Below, piece after piece: positions 10,084 through 20,397 of a DNA stretch of 64,000 bases. The stretch covers positions 186,001 to 250,000 of the forward strand of contig JBEVJC010000017.1 in the NCBI GenBank assembly GCA_040510375.1, written 5' to 3'. How positions within the stretch are numbered: position 1 is the first letter of the stretch; each line of letters begins with the position of its first letter. The notes under the pieces are model-generated. The model saw only the letters and a program-made list of their open reading frames with translations, did not search any database and was not told where the DNA came from. A program made the position numbers and the translations under genes. This stretch comes from JBEVJC01 sp040510375 (GTDB lineage: Bacteria; Bacteroidota; Bacteroidia; Chitinophagales; Chitinophagaceae).

Positions 10084-10087
10084 TGTA

Positions 10088-11413
10088 TCAATTGACCAGT
10101 TTTTCAATGATCAGGTCACCTACCTGTTTACCCATTTCAGCACCCGCATTTACACTGAAGAAGTAATGTATACCACCGTAAACCCGGCTCACAGATGCCT
10201 CATCAGCTGCCTGTACAAAGGATTTAAACTGGCGCTGCAGTCCGATGTACTCGAGGTCACTTGTATCAAGAAAGGAAAAGTCGTCACCATACAATTTTGT
10301 CAGTACCGTAGCTGCCGAACGCGTGATTGTGCTATGCCCGCTGGTGTATTCCGGGAATGGGGGCGTTTGTAAAAATGGTGTCCATGTCCGGTCAATATAT
10401 TCATTGATGACCGTAACCGGCCGTATATAATTACTCCGGTATTTCTCATCCCAGCAAACAATGAACGCATCATACAACGCGATGGCGGTAAGCGCATAGG
10501 TCCTGGCAATTTTCACGGGACCCGCTTCCGTTTTTTTTGATGCGATCGCCGCGATACCCATCCAATGGCCTCCCGGTGTGATTTTTTTATTGCCGAATGA
10601 AAGATGACCCGAATGTTCGATCACGAATGGATTATCATCCCAGTAACGGGCAATCAGTTTTTCTTCCTCCGTGAGTCCACGGTTGATATCATATACCGCC
10701 TTTACATTCCTGAAAAATATACTACTCGTATCTGCACTGAAAGGCGGGGGCCTTGGAGCCATGAACTGGGATGCGGAATCCAGCACAAATGCCTTCATCG
10801 TATTCCAGCACCATTCCACCCCATCCAGGTAATCAGGCGGGGTGGGCCGCCAGTAACCTGACGTATTACTCCCCAGGTGTTTGGGCTTCCCCCTTGATTT
10901 AATGTATCCGTCGGCCTTTGCCCTGGCCAGCACGATATGTCCGATACTATCACCCAGCTGGACCGAACGCTGGTAAGTGGAATCATCCAGGTTCTCCCTG
11001 AAACCGGTAAACAGCGAGTCTTCATACCGCTGCAACGAGTCAACGGCAAATACCCTCACATTTCTTACAACAGTAAAAAATGCCTTGCTGGCAGCGAGAA
11101 GGTAATTATAACTGCGAAATTTTTCAGGCACAGGAGCAGGCGCAAAACCCTTTGTCTTTGCCATTATGGAGGGGGCACCATTCTCCATAAACCGGACAGC
11201 TTCGTAGGATGCCAGCGATGAGTATACATAGATCCTTGAGGCAACGGGTGGAGTAAATATATCGTAAATGATAACCCTGGTAAGCAGGTCCTGGTTACGA
11301 TGCAGGATATCCGCATTATTGACATCAAATACTTTCTTTTCCTGCCTGCAGGATATAATACTGAGTAATGGCAGGCATAATAATAATAAAATCCTGAAAA
11401 TAATGCGGGTCAT
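10088..11413 (-). CDS. Vanadium-dependent haloperoxidase / PAP2-superfamily lipoprotein
   Basis: 441 aa. The signal ends in a lipobox (LLSIISC, Cys22), so it is probably a lipid-anchored envelope protein. The vanadate/phosphate pocket is complete: K324 and R331 in the K-x6-RP motif, S358-G359-H360 in the second motif, and R410 and H416 in SRVYGGIH. The Asp that usually closes the third motif is Ser420. Known members either halogenate with H2O2 and vanadate or act as phosphatases, and sequence alone does not decide. It is the last gene of the SusC-SusD-ASPIC block, 18 bp after the ASPIC gene, suggesting a role in handling the same imported substrate. Confidence 0.8.
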   Translation of the reverse strand: MTRIIFRILLLLCLPLLSIISCRQEKKVFDVNNADILHRNQDLLTRVIIYDIFTPPVASRIYVYSSLASYEAVRFMENGAPSIMAKTKGFAPAPVPEKFRSYNYLLAASKAFFTVVRNVRVFAVDSLQRYEDSLFTGFRENLDDSTYQRSVQLGDSIGHIVLARAKADGYIKSRGKPKHLGSNTSGYWRPTPPDYLDGVEWCWNTMKAFVLDSASQFMAPRPPPFSADTSSIFFRNVKAVYDINRGLTEEEKLIARYWDDNPFVIEHSGHLSFGNKKITPGGHWMGIAAIASKKTEAGPVKIARTYALTAIALYDAFIVCWDEKYRSNYIRPVTVINEYIDRTWTPFLQTPPFPEYTSGHSTITRSAATVLTKLYGDDFSFLDTSDLEYIGLQRQFKSFVQAADEASVSRVYGGIHYFFSVNAGAEMGKQVGDLIIEKLVN

Positions 11414-11431
11414 TGAATTGGTGGTTGAAAT

Positions 11432-14400
11432 CTAAAAACTGATTATCCTTGTTTTGCCATCCGATGCCGACAGCACTACTTTATTTACCTTATCATTGAT
11501 TACAAGAAACCTTCCTGAATGGGAAAGATAACCAGCGCCGTTATATATTTCCTCCCTCCTGCTGCTGCCGTTCCTGTAATATACCATGGCTGCGACTTCC
11601 AGCGGCATAGCTTCTACCATTGAACACGGTTTCTTCAATCGGAAAGCCTGAAGCGGACCCCGGTTTTGTGAAGCTACCAACAGCAACTGTTTACCGGAAC
11701 CCATAATTTTCACCAGGGCCTTCCCGTTTCCCGGAATATAAAAGCCGCTTTGCCGGATGCTGAGTGGATTGAAATTACCCTTGCCGTCACCAAGTAATAC
11801 CAGGCCGTTTGCGGCATCGTTGCGGCCCACCGATACTTCGGTACCATAGTCGTTACCACTAACCACCAGGTCAAGGTTGCCATCACCGTTTACGTCTTCG
11901 GCCAGCATGCCAAACACGCTGGAGTACTGCATTTCCTCCGGCATGGCACGAATAGTGAATTTTCCCCCGCCCTTATTTTCCAGGTAAGATGAACTGAAAT
12001 TATTTGCGGAAAGCACCACCGCATCCCTGAATTGTTCCGGGCTTAATAATTTATCAAAAGTTGCATTGGCAAAGTCGCGATAGGTCTTGAACTTATTCCT
12101 CATCTCGATCATCTGTTTGATCATATCGTCACGCGTGGATGCGGTATATTCCCTGCGTGTGGTATCTGCCTGCGAAGTCATCAGGTAGGTCGACATCAAT
12201 GCATCGTAACTGCCGTTATTATCAAAATCTTTTCCATATACCCGCACCGGGTATTGTGCCGAAGGACGGAAGAAAGAATTTTGTCCGTTATTCCCTGCTA
12301 TATAATCCATATCCCCGTCATTATCAAAATCGCCTGCAACAAGGCTGTTCCACCAACCTGTTTCATTCCCGATCCCGGTATCGGATTTTTTGAATACTCC
12401 CTTGTTGTTATGCAGGAATGTAACGGGCATGAATTCGCCGCTGAGGACGAGATCGGGCCAGCCATCATTATCATAATCGGTGAAGAGCGCATCACAGGTC
12501 ATTCCGATATTGACGAGATCACTGGCAACAGTTGCAGTAACATCAGTGAATTTCACCCTGCCGTTTTTTGAATCATTGCGGTATACAAAACAGGAAGTTT
12601 GTTTCGGGAACATCCAGGGCACACAACGTCCGGCAATAAATAAATCAGGGTCACCATCCCTGTCGTAGTCAGCCGATCTTACACATGATTTACTCACATG
12701 GTTTGAAACAAAACCGCTGGTATCGGATTTAAAATTTCCATGGCCGTCATTGAGATAAAAACGATCCTGGTAACCCAGCGAGCCGGCTTCCATTTCATTA
12801 CCACCCGAAGCTGCATAAAGATCCAGGTCACCGTCCGAATCCGCATCAAACAATAACATACCCATGTCGTGCCAGCCTTTATTGATCCTGTCGGGCTTTT
12901 CTATAAATTTCCTGCTTATGAATTTCCCATCCGTCTGCTGCATCAGTACAAACGTACTGTACCCGATGGATCCGGCCATGACAAGGTCCTGGAGACCATC
13001 ATTGTTCAGGTCACCCACGGCCAGACCCGGACCCAGGTCGCTTAATTTATGTGGTAATAATTTCTGGACATTAAAATCGATGAAGTCATCTTCCTGGTGC
13101 ACCAGGCTGGTAACAGTGGTGGAAGTGACATTGGTGAATAAAGTATTCGATGCAAAAACCGGTATAACCTCTTTTTGCGGTTTTGAATTTTTATAGTCAG
13201 CTATTAACGCCGTATCTGCGGCGATTCCGTACATACGCTGAAGGGAACCATCCGGCCAGCGGATATGAAGGGAATCGATTTGTTTTGTACGGCCCAGGCC
13301 GAAATGAAGGCCCGGCTGCACCGAAGAAATATATCCGCGGTAGGGCATATTGGTCATCGCTTCCACCCGGCCGCTATCATAGTATAATTCAACGCGGGCA
13401 CCGATACCATCGCGGTTCTGCGGTTTTCCCTTAAAACTTATCCGAAGCACATGGGGCCTGAATACATCGAGGGAGATGCGGTTTTCATACACATCGGCGG
13501 GGCTGCCGATATTATTGATGATCACATCCAGGTCGCCATCATTATCCAGATCAGCATAGGCAGCGCCATTGGAAAAACTACCATCAGATAACCCCCACTG
13601 GGCTGTTTTTTCGGTGAAGGAAAGCCTGCCGTTATTCTGATAAACATAATTATGAATCCTCACTGCGGGAATTTCATCAAGCATTTCTTTCTCCGATGTG
13701 AGGTTACTGGCTTTATTGCGATACATCATAAAATCGCGGTCAGTAATGTCTTTGGGAAAGCCATTGGTAAAAATAATATCCCTGTTACCATCGTTGTCAA
13801 AGTCGGCTACCAGCGGTGTCCAGCTCCAGTCTGTTTCTGCGATACCACAATAGAATCCCATATCGGAGAAAACCGGATGTTTTATTGAATCCAGTTCACC
13901 GATGGTTGGGCCCTGGTTGACCTGGATCATATTTCTTACGTACTGGTACTGATAACCGAACTGGTCGCTGTTCTGGTAAGTCTGGTAAGTGCTTGGAGCC
14001 TGGAACATTTTTTTACGCAGGTTATCCTGCGCCGCCATATCCACTTCAATCACATCATCATATCCGTCACTGTTGATATCAACTGCATCACTGCCCATGG
14101 AGTTGGCAGCACTGTGTTTAAAATATTGCATCACGCTGTCGCGAAAGGTCCCGTTTCGCTGGTTGATGTATAATACATTGCTGGAAACATAATCGTTTGT
14201 TTCCAGGATATCCATCCAGCCATCGTTATTGATATCAAAAATATTGGCTGCATGGGTATACCCTTCCACCAGGATGCCGGCCCGGCGGGATACTTCCGTG
14301 TATACAGCATGTTGCAGGCGGGGATCCCAGTCGTTACGGTACAACCTGCTGGTGCTTGGATGTTCTCCGTTTAAGTTCCGTTTACGGAATACGTTTGCGT

Positions 14401-15001
14401 ATTCGTCACGGATAATATGGTTGACTGCAATAAAAAGATCCAGGTCGTCATCGTTATCGTAGTCAAAGAAATAAGCCATGGTACTTTGGGAAGTATCAGC
14501 AATTCCATATTCTGAAGCCATGTCTTTGAACACCGGAATACCATTGGCATCCATGCCCTGGTTAACATACAGGATATTTTTCCGTTCCAACGGGTCAGCC
14601 TTGGCTGTTGCACAAACATACAGGTCCTGTTTACCATCGTTATTGATATCAACAATGGCTACCCCCCTGCTCCAGATACCATTTCCACCGGTGTTTGAAT
14701 GGTTAGTGATATCCTCAAACTTCAGGTTACCCCGGTTGAGGTACATCTTATTGGGCACCATATTACCGGTGAAATAAAGATCCTGGAGTCCGTCAGCATT
14801 AAAATCACCTACACCCACTCCACCGCCATTATATACATTGGCGAAATCAAAAATATTTATTGAATCGGATTCAGTAATGGTATTGGTGAAATGGATATTT
14901 GTTTCAGCAGGGTCCAGTTTTATAAATTTACCCTCTTCACTACTGCAACCAGCCAGTGTTATCATCAGTACTATAAAGGCGAAACATAATTTCATAAGCA
15001 C
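11432..15001 (-). CDS. VCBS/FG-GAP repeat lipoprotein with ASPIC/UnbV domain (CRTAC1-like)
   Basis: 1189 aa. A lipoprotein signal ends at LAGC (Cys19). About 14 Ca2+-loop repeats of the DxDxDGxxD type (for example DFNADGLQD, DINNDGKQD, DLDNDGDLD, DYDRDGDPD) indicate a beta-propeller. An ASPIC/UnbV segment sits at roughly 520-600 (GARVELYYDSG ... IRWPDGS). Proteins of this kind are common next to SusC/SusD in environmental Bacteroidota and are presumed surface binding or scaffold proteins. The gene lies 121 bp after susD, separated by a stable hairpin, and 18 bp before the haloperoxidase-like gene. Confidence 0.88.
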   Translation of the reverse strand: MLMKLCFAFIVLMITLAGCSSEEGKFIKLDPAETNIHFTNTITESDSINIFDFANVYNGGGVGVGDFNADGLQDLYFTGNMVPNKMYLNRGNLKFEDITNHSNTGGNGIWSRGVAIVDINNDGKQDLYVCATAKADPLERKNILYVNQGMDANGIPVFKDMASEYGIADTSQSTMAYFFDYDNDDDLDLFIAVNHIIRDEYANVFRKRNLNGEHPSTSRLYRNDWDPRLQHAVYTEVSRRAGILVEGYTHAANIFDINNDGWMDILETNDYVSSNVLYINQRNGTFRDSVMQYFKHSAANSMGSDAVDINSDGYDDVIEVDMAAQDNLRKKMFQAPSTYQTYQNSDQFGYQYQYVRNMIQVNQGPTIGELDSIKHPVFSDMGFYCGIAETDWSWTPLVADFDNDGNRDIIFTNGFPKDITDRDFMMYRNKASNLTSEKEMLDEIPAVRIHNYVYQNNGRLSFTEKTAQWGLSDGSFSNGAAYADLDNDGDLDVIINNIGSPADVYENRISLDVFRPHVLRISFKGKPQNRDGIGARVELYYDSGRVEAMTNMPYRGYISSVQPGLHFGLGRTKQIDSLHIRWPDGSLQRMYGIAADTALIADYKNSKPQKEVIPVFASNTLFTNVTSTTVTSLVHQEDDFIDFNVQKLLPHKLSDLGPGLAVGDLNNDGLQDLVMAGSIGYSTFVLMQQTDGKFISRKFIEKPDRINKGWHDMGMLLFDADSDGDLDLYAASGGNEMEAGSLGYQDRFYLNDGHGNFKSDTSGFVSNHVSKSCVRSADYDRDGDPDLFIAGRCVPWMFPKQTSCFVYRNDSKNGRVKFTDVTATVASDLVNIGMTCDALFTDYDNDGWPDLVLSGEFMPVTFLHNNKGVFKKSDTGIGNETGWWNSLVAGDFDNDGDMDYIAGNNGQNSFFRPSAQYPVRVYGKDFDNNGSYDALMSTYLMTSQADTTRREYTASTRDDMIKQMIEMRNKFKTYRDFANATFDKLLSPEQFRDAVVLSANNFSSSYLENKGGGKFTIRAMPEEMQYSSVFGMLAEDVNGDGNLDLVVSGNDYGTEVSVGRNDAANGLVLLGDGKGNFNPLSIRQSGFYIPGNGKALVKIMGSGKQLLLVASQNRGPLQAFRLKKPCSMVEAMPLEVAAMVYYRNGSSRREEIYNGAGYLSHSGRFLVINDKVNKVVLSASDGKTRIISF

Positions 15002-15067
15002 TTATTCGAACTGTTTTACCAGCGATTTAAAAGGTAGTGGTTTTGAGGGAAAACGCCGGGGAAATTG

Positions 15068-15097
15068 CAAAGGCAAGACGATCAAGTCCTGCCTTTG
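15068..15097. other. Stable intergenic hairpin between SusD and ASPIC genes
   Basis: A 12-bp stem with one wobble (CAAAGGCAAGAC / GTCCTGCCTTTG) and the 6-nt loop GATCAA. On the plus strand it is followed by a T-rich run; on the transcribed minus strand the T run precedes it. It could be a processing, stabilising or partial-termination element setting SusCD levels above the downstream genes. Confidence 0.5.
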
Positions 15098-15122
15098 GTT
15101 TTTGAATTTTCAAAAAAATATA

Positions 15123-16850
15123 TTACGGTACCAGTGTACCATTACTAAGGTCAATCTGACGCTGCGGCAGGTCAAAATAATCCCTTTCCGGTCCGGAGTA
15201 AACTGCTTTGGGGTTGTTCAGGTCGCCCAGTGCCTGGTAAGGAAGGGCTGCTTCGTAATTATAAAATGCATTCAGTTCCGTTTGTGCAATACCCCAGCGT
15301 ACAAGATCAAAGAAACGATGTCCCTCCATACCCAGTTCCAGCAAGCGTTCCAGTCTCACTGCAGTGCGTGCTGCATCCTGGGAAGCGAATAATACAGGAT
15401 ATGGTGCAGTCCTTGGGATACCCAGTGTTGTTGGAAAAGGTACTACCGGAGTAGTTGCCGCCCGGCTCCGGACGCGGTTGATCAGGTTAAATGCGGTGGT
15501 AAGTGATCCCACTTCAATTTCTGCTTCAGCCAGTAACAGGATCACATCGGAGAAACGGATCAGGTTCATGTTAAGCGCATTGCCGCCTGCGGAAAACCAG
15601 ATACTCGCATCGTGCGATGCTTCCACCTGCGACTGCCTGATCACAATTTTTTTACCAAGGTAGGGACCGCAGGTTGGGTCGCGCTGCCAGCTGGTAAGGG
15701 CAATACCCCAATCGTGGAATGGAACACCATTACGGCCAATGGTCCAGTCGAGCCTTGTATCCAGCGTTGATGTATATGCGGTAAGACCAGCCTGTCCCGC
15801 AGGATCCATCACCTGGTTGTTTTGCGGATTGGCTAATGGTAAACCGGTGGCATCTGTCTTAAAATTATTGACAAAGAAATAAGTCGGGGTAAAGAAACCG
15901 GCACCGCCGATACCGCCATTAGCTGGGAAGTTGAGCTGGTCGCCCCAGTTACCATTCCGGGCTCCGGCATTATCCTGCGATGATGCCTGGAAGGCGAATA
16001 CTGATTCGATACTGTTATCAAAATCAACATTGAAATTGTCGGCGTAGTTGGCGTTCAGGTCATAATGGGTACCCAGTGGAGTAGTCCCGTTGGCCACTAC
16101 ATCGGTCAGTACAGTCCTGGCCGTAGTATAATCTTTTGAAAACATCAGGATCTTACCATATAAAGCACCGGCACACCATTTATTGATGCGGCCAATGGCA
16201 TCCTGTTCGGCTGGTAAATTTTCATATGCAAACTTTGCGTCCAGCAGGATTTCAGGGAAGATATCATGATCATTCGGAACACCATTGATTTCACCACTTG
16301 CCAGCTGCGCATCAATTACTTCATCGAGATATGGTACCTGGCCATAGGTGATTCTTGCCTGGAAATGATACCATGCCCGGAGTAATTTTGCCTGGCCTTC
16401 GATATTGGTAGCTGAAGCCGCACTGATACCTTCTGCTTTTGGAAGGATTTGTAATACGGTATTTGTTCTTTTCACACCTTCATACAGGGCTCTCCACCGG
16501 TCGTTCAGTGAACCGGAAGATGATGTGCCTTCATGCCTGATCTGGGGTACCATATTGGACGCCTGGTCACCGGGAGAAGATCCGCGGTTGGCCTCTCCGC
16601 CGGCCATACTTCCGAATACGAAATTGGATCCACCCGAACCCCACTCATTTCCCAATACACCAAAACTCCCATCATGGCCATCCAGCATGGCATAAGCGGA
16701 GATCAGCACATTGTTCACTCCTTTCTCGGTCGAGAGTGTGGCTTCATCAAGAACACCTAACGGTGTCACGTCGAGGAAGTCTTTTTTACATGCTACCATC
16801 GCCACCCAAAGGGTAACAACAAGCAGTGTGAAAGTCAGTATTTTTTTCAT
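15123..16850 (-). CDS. susD: RagB/SusD-family nutrient-binding outer-membrane lipoprotein
   Basis: 575 aa. A lipoprotein signal ends at VAMVAC (Cys21). The typical SusD start follows (KKDFLDVTPLG, then EATLSTEKGVNNVLISAYAML), as do TPR-like helices in the N-terminal half. The C-terminus has the family signature LRFSDV-like NLIRFSDVILLLAEAE and LRLERLLELGMEGHRFFDLVRWG. SusD caps the SusC channel and binds the substrate at the cell surface. The substrate here is unknown: no glycosidase is in the same transcription unit. It lies 33 bp downstream of SusC. Confidence 0.95.
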   Translation of the reverse strand: MKKILTFTLLVVTLWVAMVACKKDFLDVTPLGVLDEATLSTEKGVNNVLISAYAMLDGHDGSFGVLGNEWGSGGSNFVFGSMAGGEANRGSSPGDQASNMVPQIRHEGTSSSGSLNDRWRALYEGVKRTNTVLQILPKAEGISAASATNIEGQAKLLRAWYHFQARITYGQVPYLDEVIDAQLASGEINGVPNDHDIFPEILLDAKFAYENLPAEQDAIGRINKWCAGALYGKILMFSKDYTTARTVLTDVVANGTTPLGTHYDLNANYADNFNVDFDNSIESVFAFQASSQDNAGARNGNWGDQLNFPANGGIGGAGFFTPTYFFVNNFKTDATGLPLANPQNNQVMDPAGQAGLTAYTSTLDTRLDWTIGRNGVPFHDWGIALTSWQRDPTCGPYLGKKIVIRQSQVEASHDASIWFSAGGNALNMNLIRFSDVILLLAEAEIEVGSLTTAFNLINRVRSRAATTPVVPFPTTLGIPRTAPYPVLFASQDAARTAVRLERLLELGMEGHRFFDLVRWGIAQTELNAFYNYEAALPYQALGDLNNPKAVYSGPERDYFDLPQRQIDLSNGTLVP

Positions 16851-16883
16851 GATGTCGTTGTATTGAATAAGTTCAGGATAAGA

Positions 16884-19800
16884 TTAAAAAACCACTGTTG
16901 CACCAACAAGGTATTGCCGGGTTACGGGGAATGCACCCACATCAACGCTTGCTGCACGGTCGTCATTACTGATAATATCAGGATTGAGGCCGCCATAATC
17001 TGAAATGGTAAAGAGGTTGGCTGCCTGCAGGTATACTCTCACGCGGGAGATCCTGGCCTTACTGACAAACGAGGTTGGAAGCGTATACCCGATCTGAAGA
17101 TTCCGCAATCTCAGATAAGAAGCATTCTCAACATAATAGGAGTTAACCTGGTTACTGGTGCTGAAACCATTCCCCGAAGAAACGTCCTGGATCGGAACAC
17201 TTGCATTGGGCCTGCTACCATCGGCCAGCCAGCTATCGTACAAAGCAGCCTTACTTCTGCCACCGGGGAAACCACCGGGAGTAAAATCAGTCCACCATTT
17301 GGTAAAGTTGAATGCATCCTTGCCGGCTACGCCATAAAAGAAGGCGGTTATATCAAATGCTTTATAATCGTAGGAAAGGTTGACCCCATAACTGAAATTA
17401 GGATTCGGGTTTCCGATAATGGTCCGGTCCTTATCATCGATAATACGGTCGCCATTTATATCTGCATATTTAAAACGTCCGGGCGCGGCCTGGTCCTGGA
17501 GAGGGGAATTGGCCACCTCTTCTGCACTCTGGAATAAACCGATAACCTGGTAGCCAAAATAAGTATTCATGGCTTCACCCAGCACGTTGCGGGTGGCATT
17601 TTGTCCAATCCGGTTGGCTTCGTTGGCGCCGCTGTTGAAATTAAAGAAGGTCAGTCCTTCAGCGATGCGGGTAATTTTATTTTTATAGGTAGTAAATGTT
17701 ACCGTTGTGGTAAGCCTCGAATCCCTGCCCAGGTCAACGCGGTTACTGACTAACAGGTCGAAACCATGGTTCCTGATACTTCCTACGTTACGAAGGGCTT
17801 GTGAAGCAGCGGCACCGGCGATTGCCTGGACTTCCGGATTATACAACAGCCCCTTTGTTTCTTTTTTATAATAGTCCAGCACTATCTCGGTTGTACCATT
17901 GAAGAGGGTGGCATCTATTCCTATATTGGTGGATTCGCTTTTTTCCCATTGTCCGCCGGGGTTACCCAGGAAGGAAAGGAAGAATCCTTCAGAAGGTGTG
18001 TTCTGCCCACCAAAAATATCATACCAGGAACTCTGCCTGTTGCTCGCATATGCATCGTAAGCATTGTTATTAGGTACTGCAAACTCACTACCAAGCCTGC
18101 CCCAGCTTCCCCTTAATTTCAGGTCAGAAATCCAGGATACATCTTTCATAAAACTTTCTTCGGACAATCTCCAGCCAACTGAAACGGATGGGAAATTGGT
18201 ATAGTTATTCGGATCAATGAACTTGGAAGATCCATCACGCCTGAAGTTCAGGGTAACGAGATACTTATTTGCATATGAATAGTTCACGTTTGCGATATAC
18301 GATTCACGTGCGACCGGTGTGAACTTTGTACTTCCACTAAGGTTTTGTACCGCTCCGTTTCCAAGATTGATAAAACCGATATTACTGTAATTGAAAAAAC
18401 CGGTTGATGCGCCAACAATGGCCCGGCCACCACCTTTCTGGGCTTCAAATCCTGCGAGGGCAGAAATATTATGTTCGCCAAAATTATGATGGAAATTCAG
18501 CGTATTGGTCCAGATCCAGTTATCATCCCTGCGGGAGCCTTCATTATAGGTACTGTTACCCACGTTTTCGGTGTATTCATATTCAATGAACGGGTAACGG
18601 AATGAGGTCTGGTTATTTATATTTCCACCAAAACTCGTGCGTGCCATCAGGAACTTGGTTATATCTAGTTCGGCATAAACATTACCGAAAATATTTATGT
18701 TGTTATTGCGGTTGTTCCGCCTGCGGAATGCGCCGGCAAGCGGGTTTTTTGCATTACCCCAGGTACCCTGTCCCGGTCCGCCCTTATTTCCCGCAAAGTC
18801 GATACCGTTGATCTGGTATACCGGCATAATGGCCATGGGACGAAAGGTCTGGGCAATGATACTTGCTTCCCTGTTATTATTAAAATCCCCTTCGCCATTA
18901 CTGGGTGTATTGAATTGGGAACCGAACACCTGCAGGTTTTCACCCACGCGGAAGAATTTCAGCACGCTGAATTCGCTGTTAAGCCTTGCAGTATAACGTT
19001 TAAAAAATTCGTGTCTTGTAATCGCTTCCTGGTTAAAATAGTTCAGGCTGAGGAGGAACCGGCTGCCTTCCGTTGAACCACTCATGGTAAGGTTGTGACT
19101 CTGGATGGGTGCGTTCCTTGTAACTACTTTGTACCAGTCGGTACCACCCTTACTGGCAGGAACGATCAGGTAGGGATTATATCCCGCTTCGCCCAGGCGG
19201 CTCTGGGTCAGTTCATATAAAGCAGGATTTACACCAGGATTGCCTGCGTTGATCGGTACACCATCATTTGCGGCACCGGTGAAATAAATATAATCAGGAA
19301 CAACTGGTGTGGGGCCGTCGCCATAAACAGAACCTGTTGTTGGAAGGTTACTGTTCCTGCGGGCAAGGAAATAAAGCTCCCCTTCTTCCTGTGCGTTGAG
19401 CAGGTCGGGACCCTTACCCGGATCCTGGATTCCGATATACATATCATAACCTACGGAGAGTGCATTTTTTTTACCACGTTTGGTAGTTATTACAATTACA
19501 CCATTTGCGGCACCGATACCATAAATGGCACTTGATGCCGCATCTTTTAATACCTGCATGCTTTCAATGTCATTGGGATTGAGTCCGGAGATATTGCTGG
19601 TCTGTACTCCATCCACTACATACAGGGGGTTATTATTTGTAAAGGAACCGAGACCACGGATCCTAACCGTTGCAGCATCACCCGGAATCCCGCTCTGGAT
19701 AACGGTTACACCCGAAGCTCGGCCCTGGAGCTGAGAGGATGGATCTGATGAAGGCTGGGATTTCAGTTCTGCAACATCCACTACGGTAACAGCACCGGTA

Positions 19801-20162
19801 ATATCTTTTTTACGCTGACTGGAGTAGCCGATCACGATTACCTCATCAAGGTTGGAAATCTGTTTGGTGAGTGTTGCTGAAATATCCGTCTTCCCCTCAA
19901 TGTATACGGTTAGTTGCGCATAACCGACTGAAGTGATTTCCAGTTCAGTGGTAGCATTGGGGACAACAATGGAAAACTTTCCATCATCTGATGTTACTAC
20001 TGCCTGGCTGCCACCTTTGGCACGCACAGTGGCTCCACTCAGGGGTTTCGCTTCAGAGTCGGTGACCATACCCGTGATCGTCTTCTGCGAATAGCACACA
20101 ATGGAGAATGTCAGGAACAGGAAAACAAGGAAGCCCATTTGAAGGATAGGTTTGGCAGGCAT
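16884..20162 (-). CDS. susC: SusC/RagA-family TonB-dependent outer-membrane transporter
   Basis: 1092 aa from the ATG at 20162 (MPAKPILQMGFLVFLFL... signal ending near CYSQ). An in-frame GTG at 20243 would put 27 residues before the signal peptide and is less likely. After the signal come a carboxypeptidase-regulatory-like domain (KTITGMVTDSEAKPLSGATV), the plug with the SusC signature (YVVDGV, IESMQVLKDAASSAIYG) and a long 22-strand-type barrel. It ends in aromatic VGATVVF as outer-membrane barrels do. It imports a TonB-energised substrate together with the adjacent SusD. No ECF sigma/anti-sigma pair is adjacent. Confidence 0.95.
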   Translation of the reverse strand: MPAKPILQMGFLVFLFLTFSIVCYSQKTITGMVTDSEAKPLSGATVRAKGGSQAVVTSDDGKFSIVVPNATTELEITSVGYAQLTVYIEGKTDISATLTKQISNLDEVIVIGYSSQRKKDITGAVTVVDVAELKSQPSSDPSSQLQGRASGVTVIQSGIPGDAATVRIRGLGSFTNNNPLYVVDGVQTSNISGLNPNDIESMQVLKDAASSAIYGIGAANGVIVITTKRGKKNALSVGYDMYIGIQDPGKGPDLLNAQEEGELYFLARRNSNLPTTGSVYGDGPTPVVPDYIYFTGAANDGVPINAGNPGVNPALYELTQSRLGEAGYNPYLIVPASKGGTDWYKVVTRNAPIQSHNLTMSGSTEGSRFLLSLNYFNQEAITRHEFFKRYTARLNSEFSVLKFFRVGENLQVFGSQFNTPSNGEGDFNNNREASIIAQTFRPMAIMPVYQINGIDFAGNKGGPGQGTWGNAKNPLAGAFRRRNNRNNNINIFGNVYAELDITKFLMARTSFGGNINNQTSFRYPFIEYEYTENVGNSTYNEGSRRDDNWIWTNTLNFHHNFGEHNISALAGFEAQKGGGRAIVGASTGFFNYSNIGFINLGNGAVQNLSGSTKFTPVARESYIANVNYSYANKYLVTLNFRRDGSSKFIDPNNYTNFPSVSVGWRLSEESFMKDVSWISDLKLRGSWGRLGSEFAVPNNNAYDAYASNRQSSWYDIFGGQNTPSEGFFLSFLGNPGGQWEKSESTNIGIDATLFNGTTEIVLDYYKKETKGLLYNPEVQAIAGAAASQALRNVGSIRNHGFDLLVSNRVDLGRDSRLTTTVTFTTYKNKITRIAEGLTFFNFNSGANEANRIGQNATRNVLGEAMNTYFGYQVIGLFQSAEEVANSPLQDQAAPGRFKYADINGDRIIDDKDRTIIGNPNPNFSYGVNLSYDYKAFDITAFFYGVAGKDAFNFTKWWTDFTPGGFPGGRSKAALYDSWLADGSRPNASVPIQDVSSGNGFSTSNQVNSYYVENASYLRLRNLQIGYTLPTSFVSKARISRVRVYLQAANLFTISDYGGLNPDIISNDDRAASVDVGAFPVTRQYLVGATVVF

Positions 20163-20397
20163 CAGCTTAGTTTTTTGGTTTAGCGTAAAGAGCAATACGT
20201 CAGATACTTTCCCAATCAGGAGCCCTGGCAGGGCTAACAACACCTGATTCTGAGGAGTATAGTATTTGGCGTTTACTGTTAATGGAAATTAACAAATAGG
20301 CCGGTCAAAAGCTGACATTATATTATCACAAACGAATACTAATTGCACTTTTTTAATGTATCAATAATCGGGAGAGGAAAAAACTTTGCGGGGTTTA

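Noticed and set aside
20163..20243. N-terminal extension of SusC from a GTG at 20243
   Set aside because: It places 27 residues before a normal signal peptide; the ATG at 20162 opens directly into that signal.
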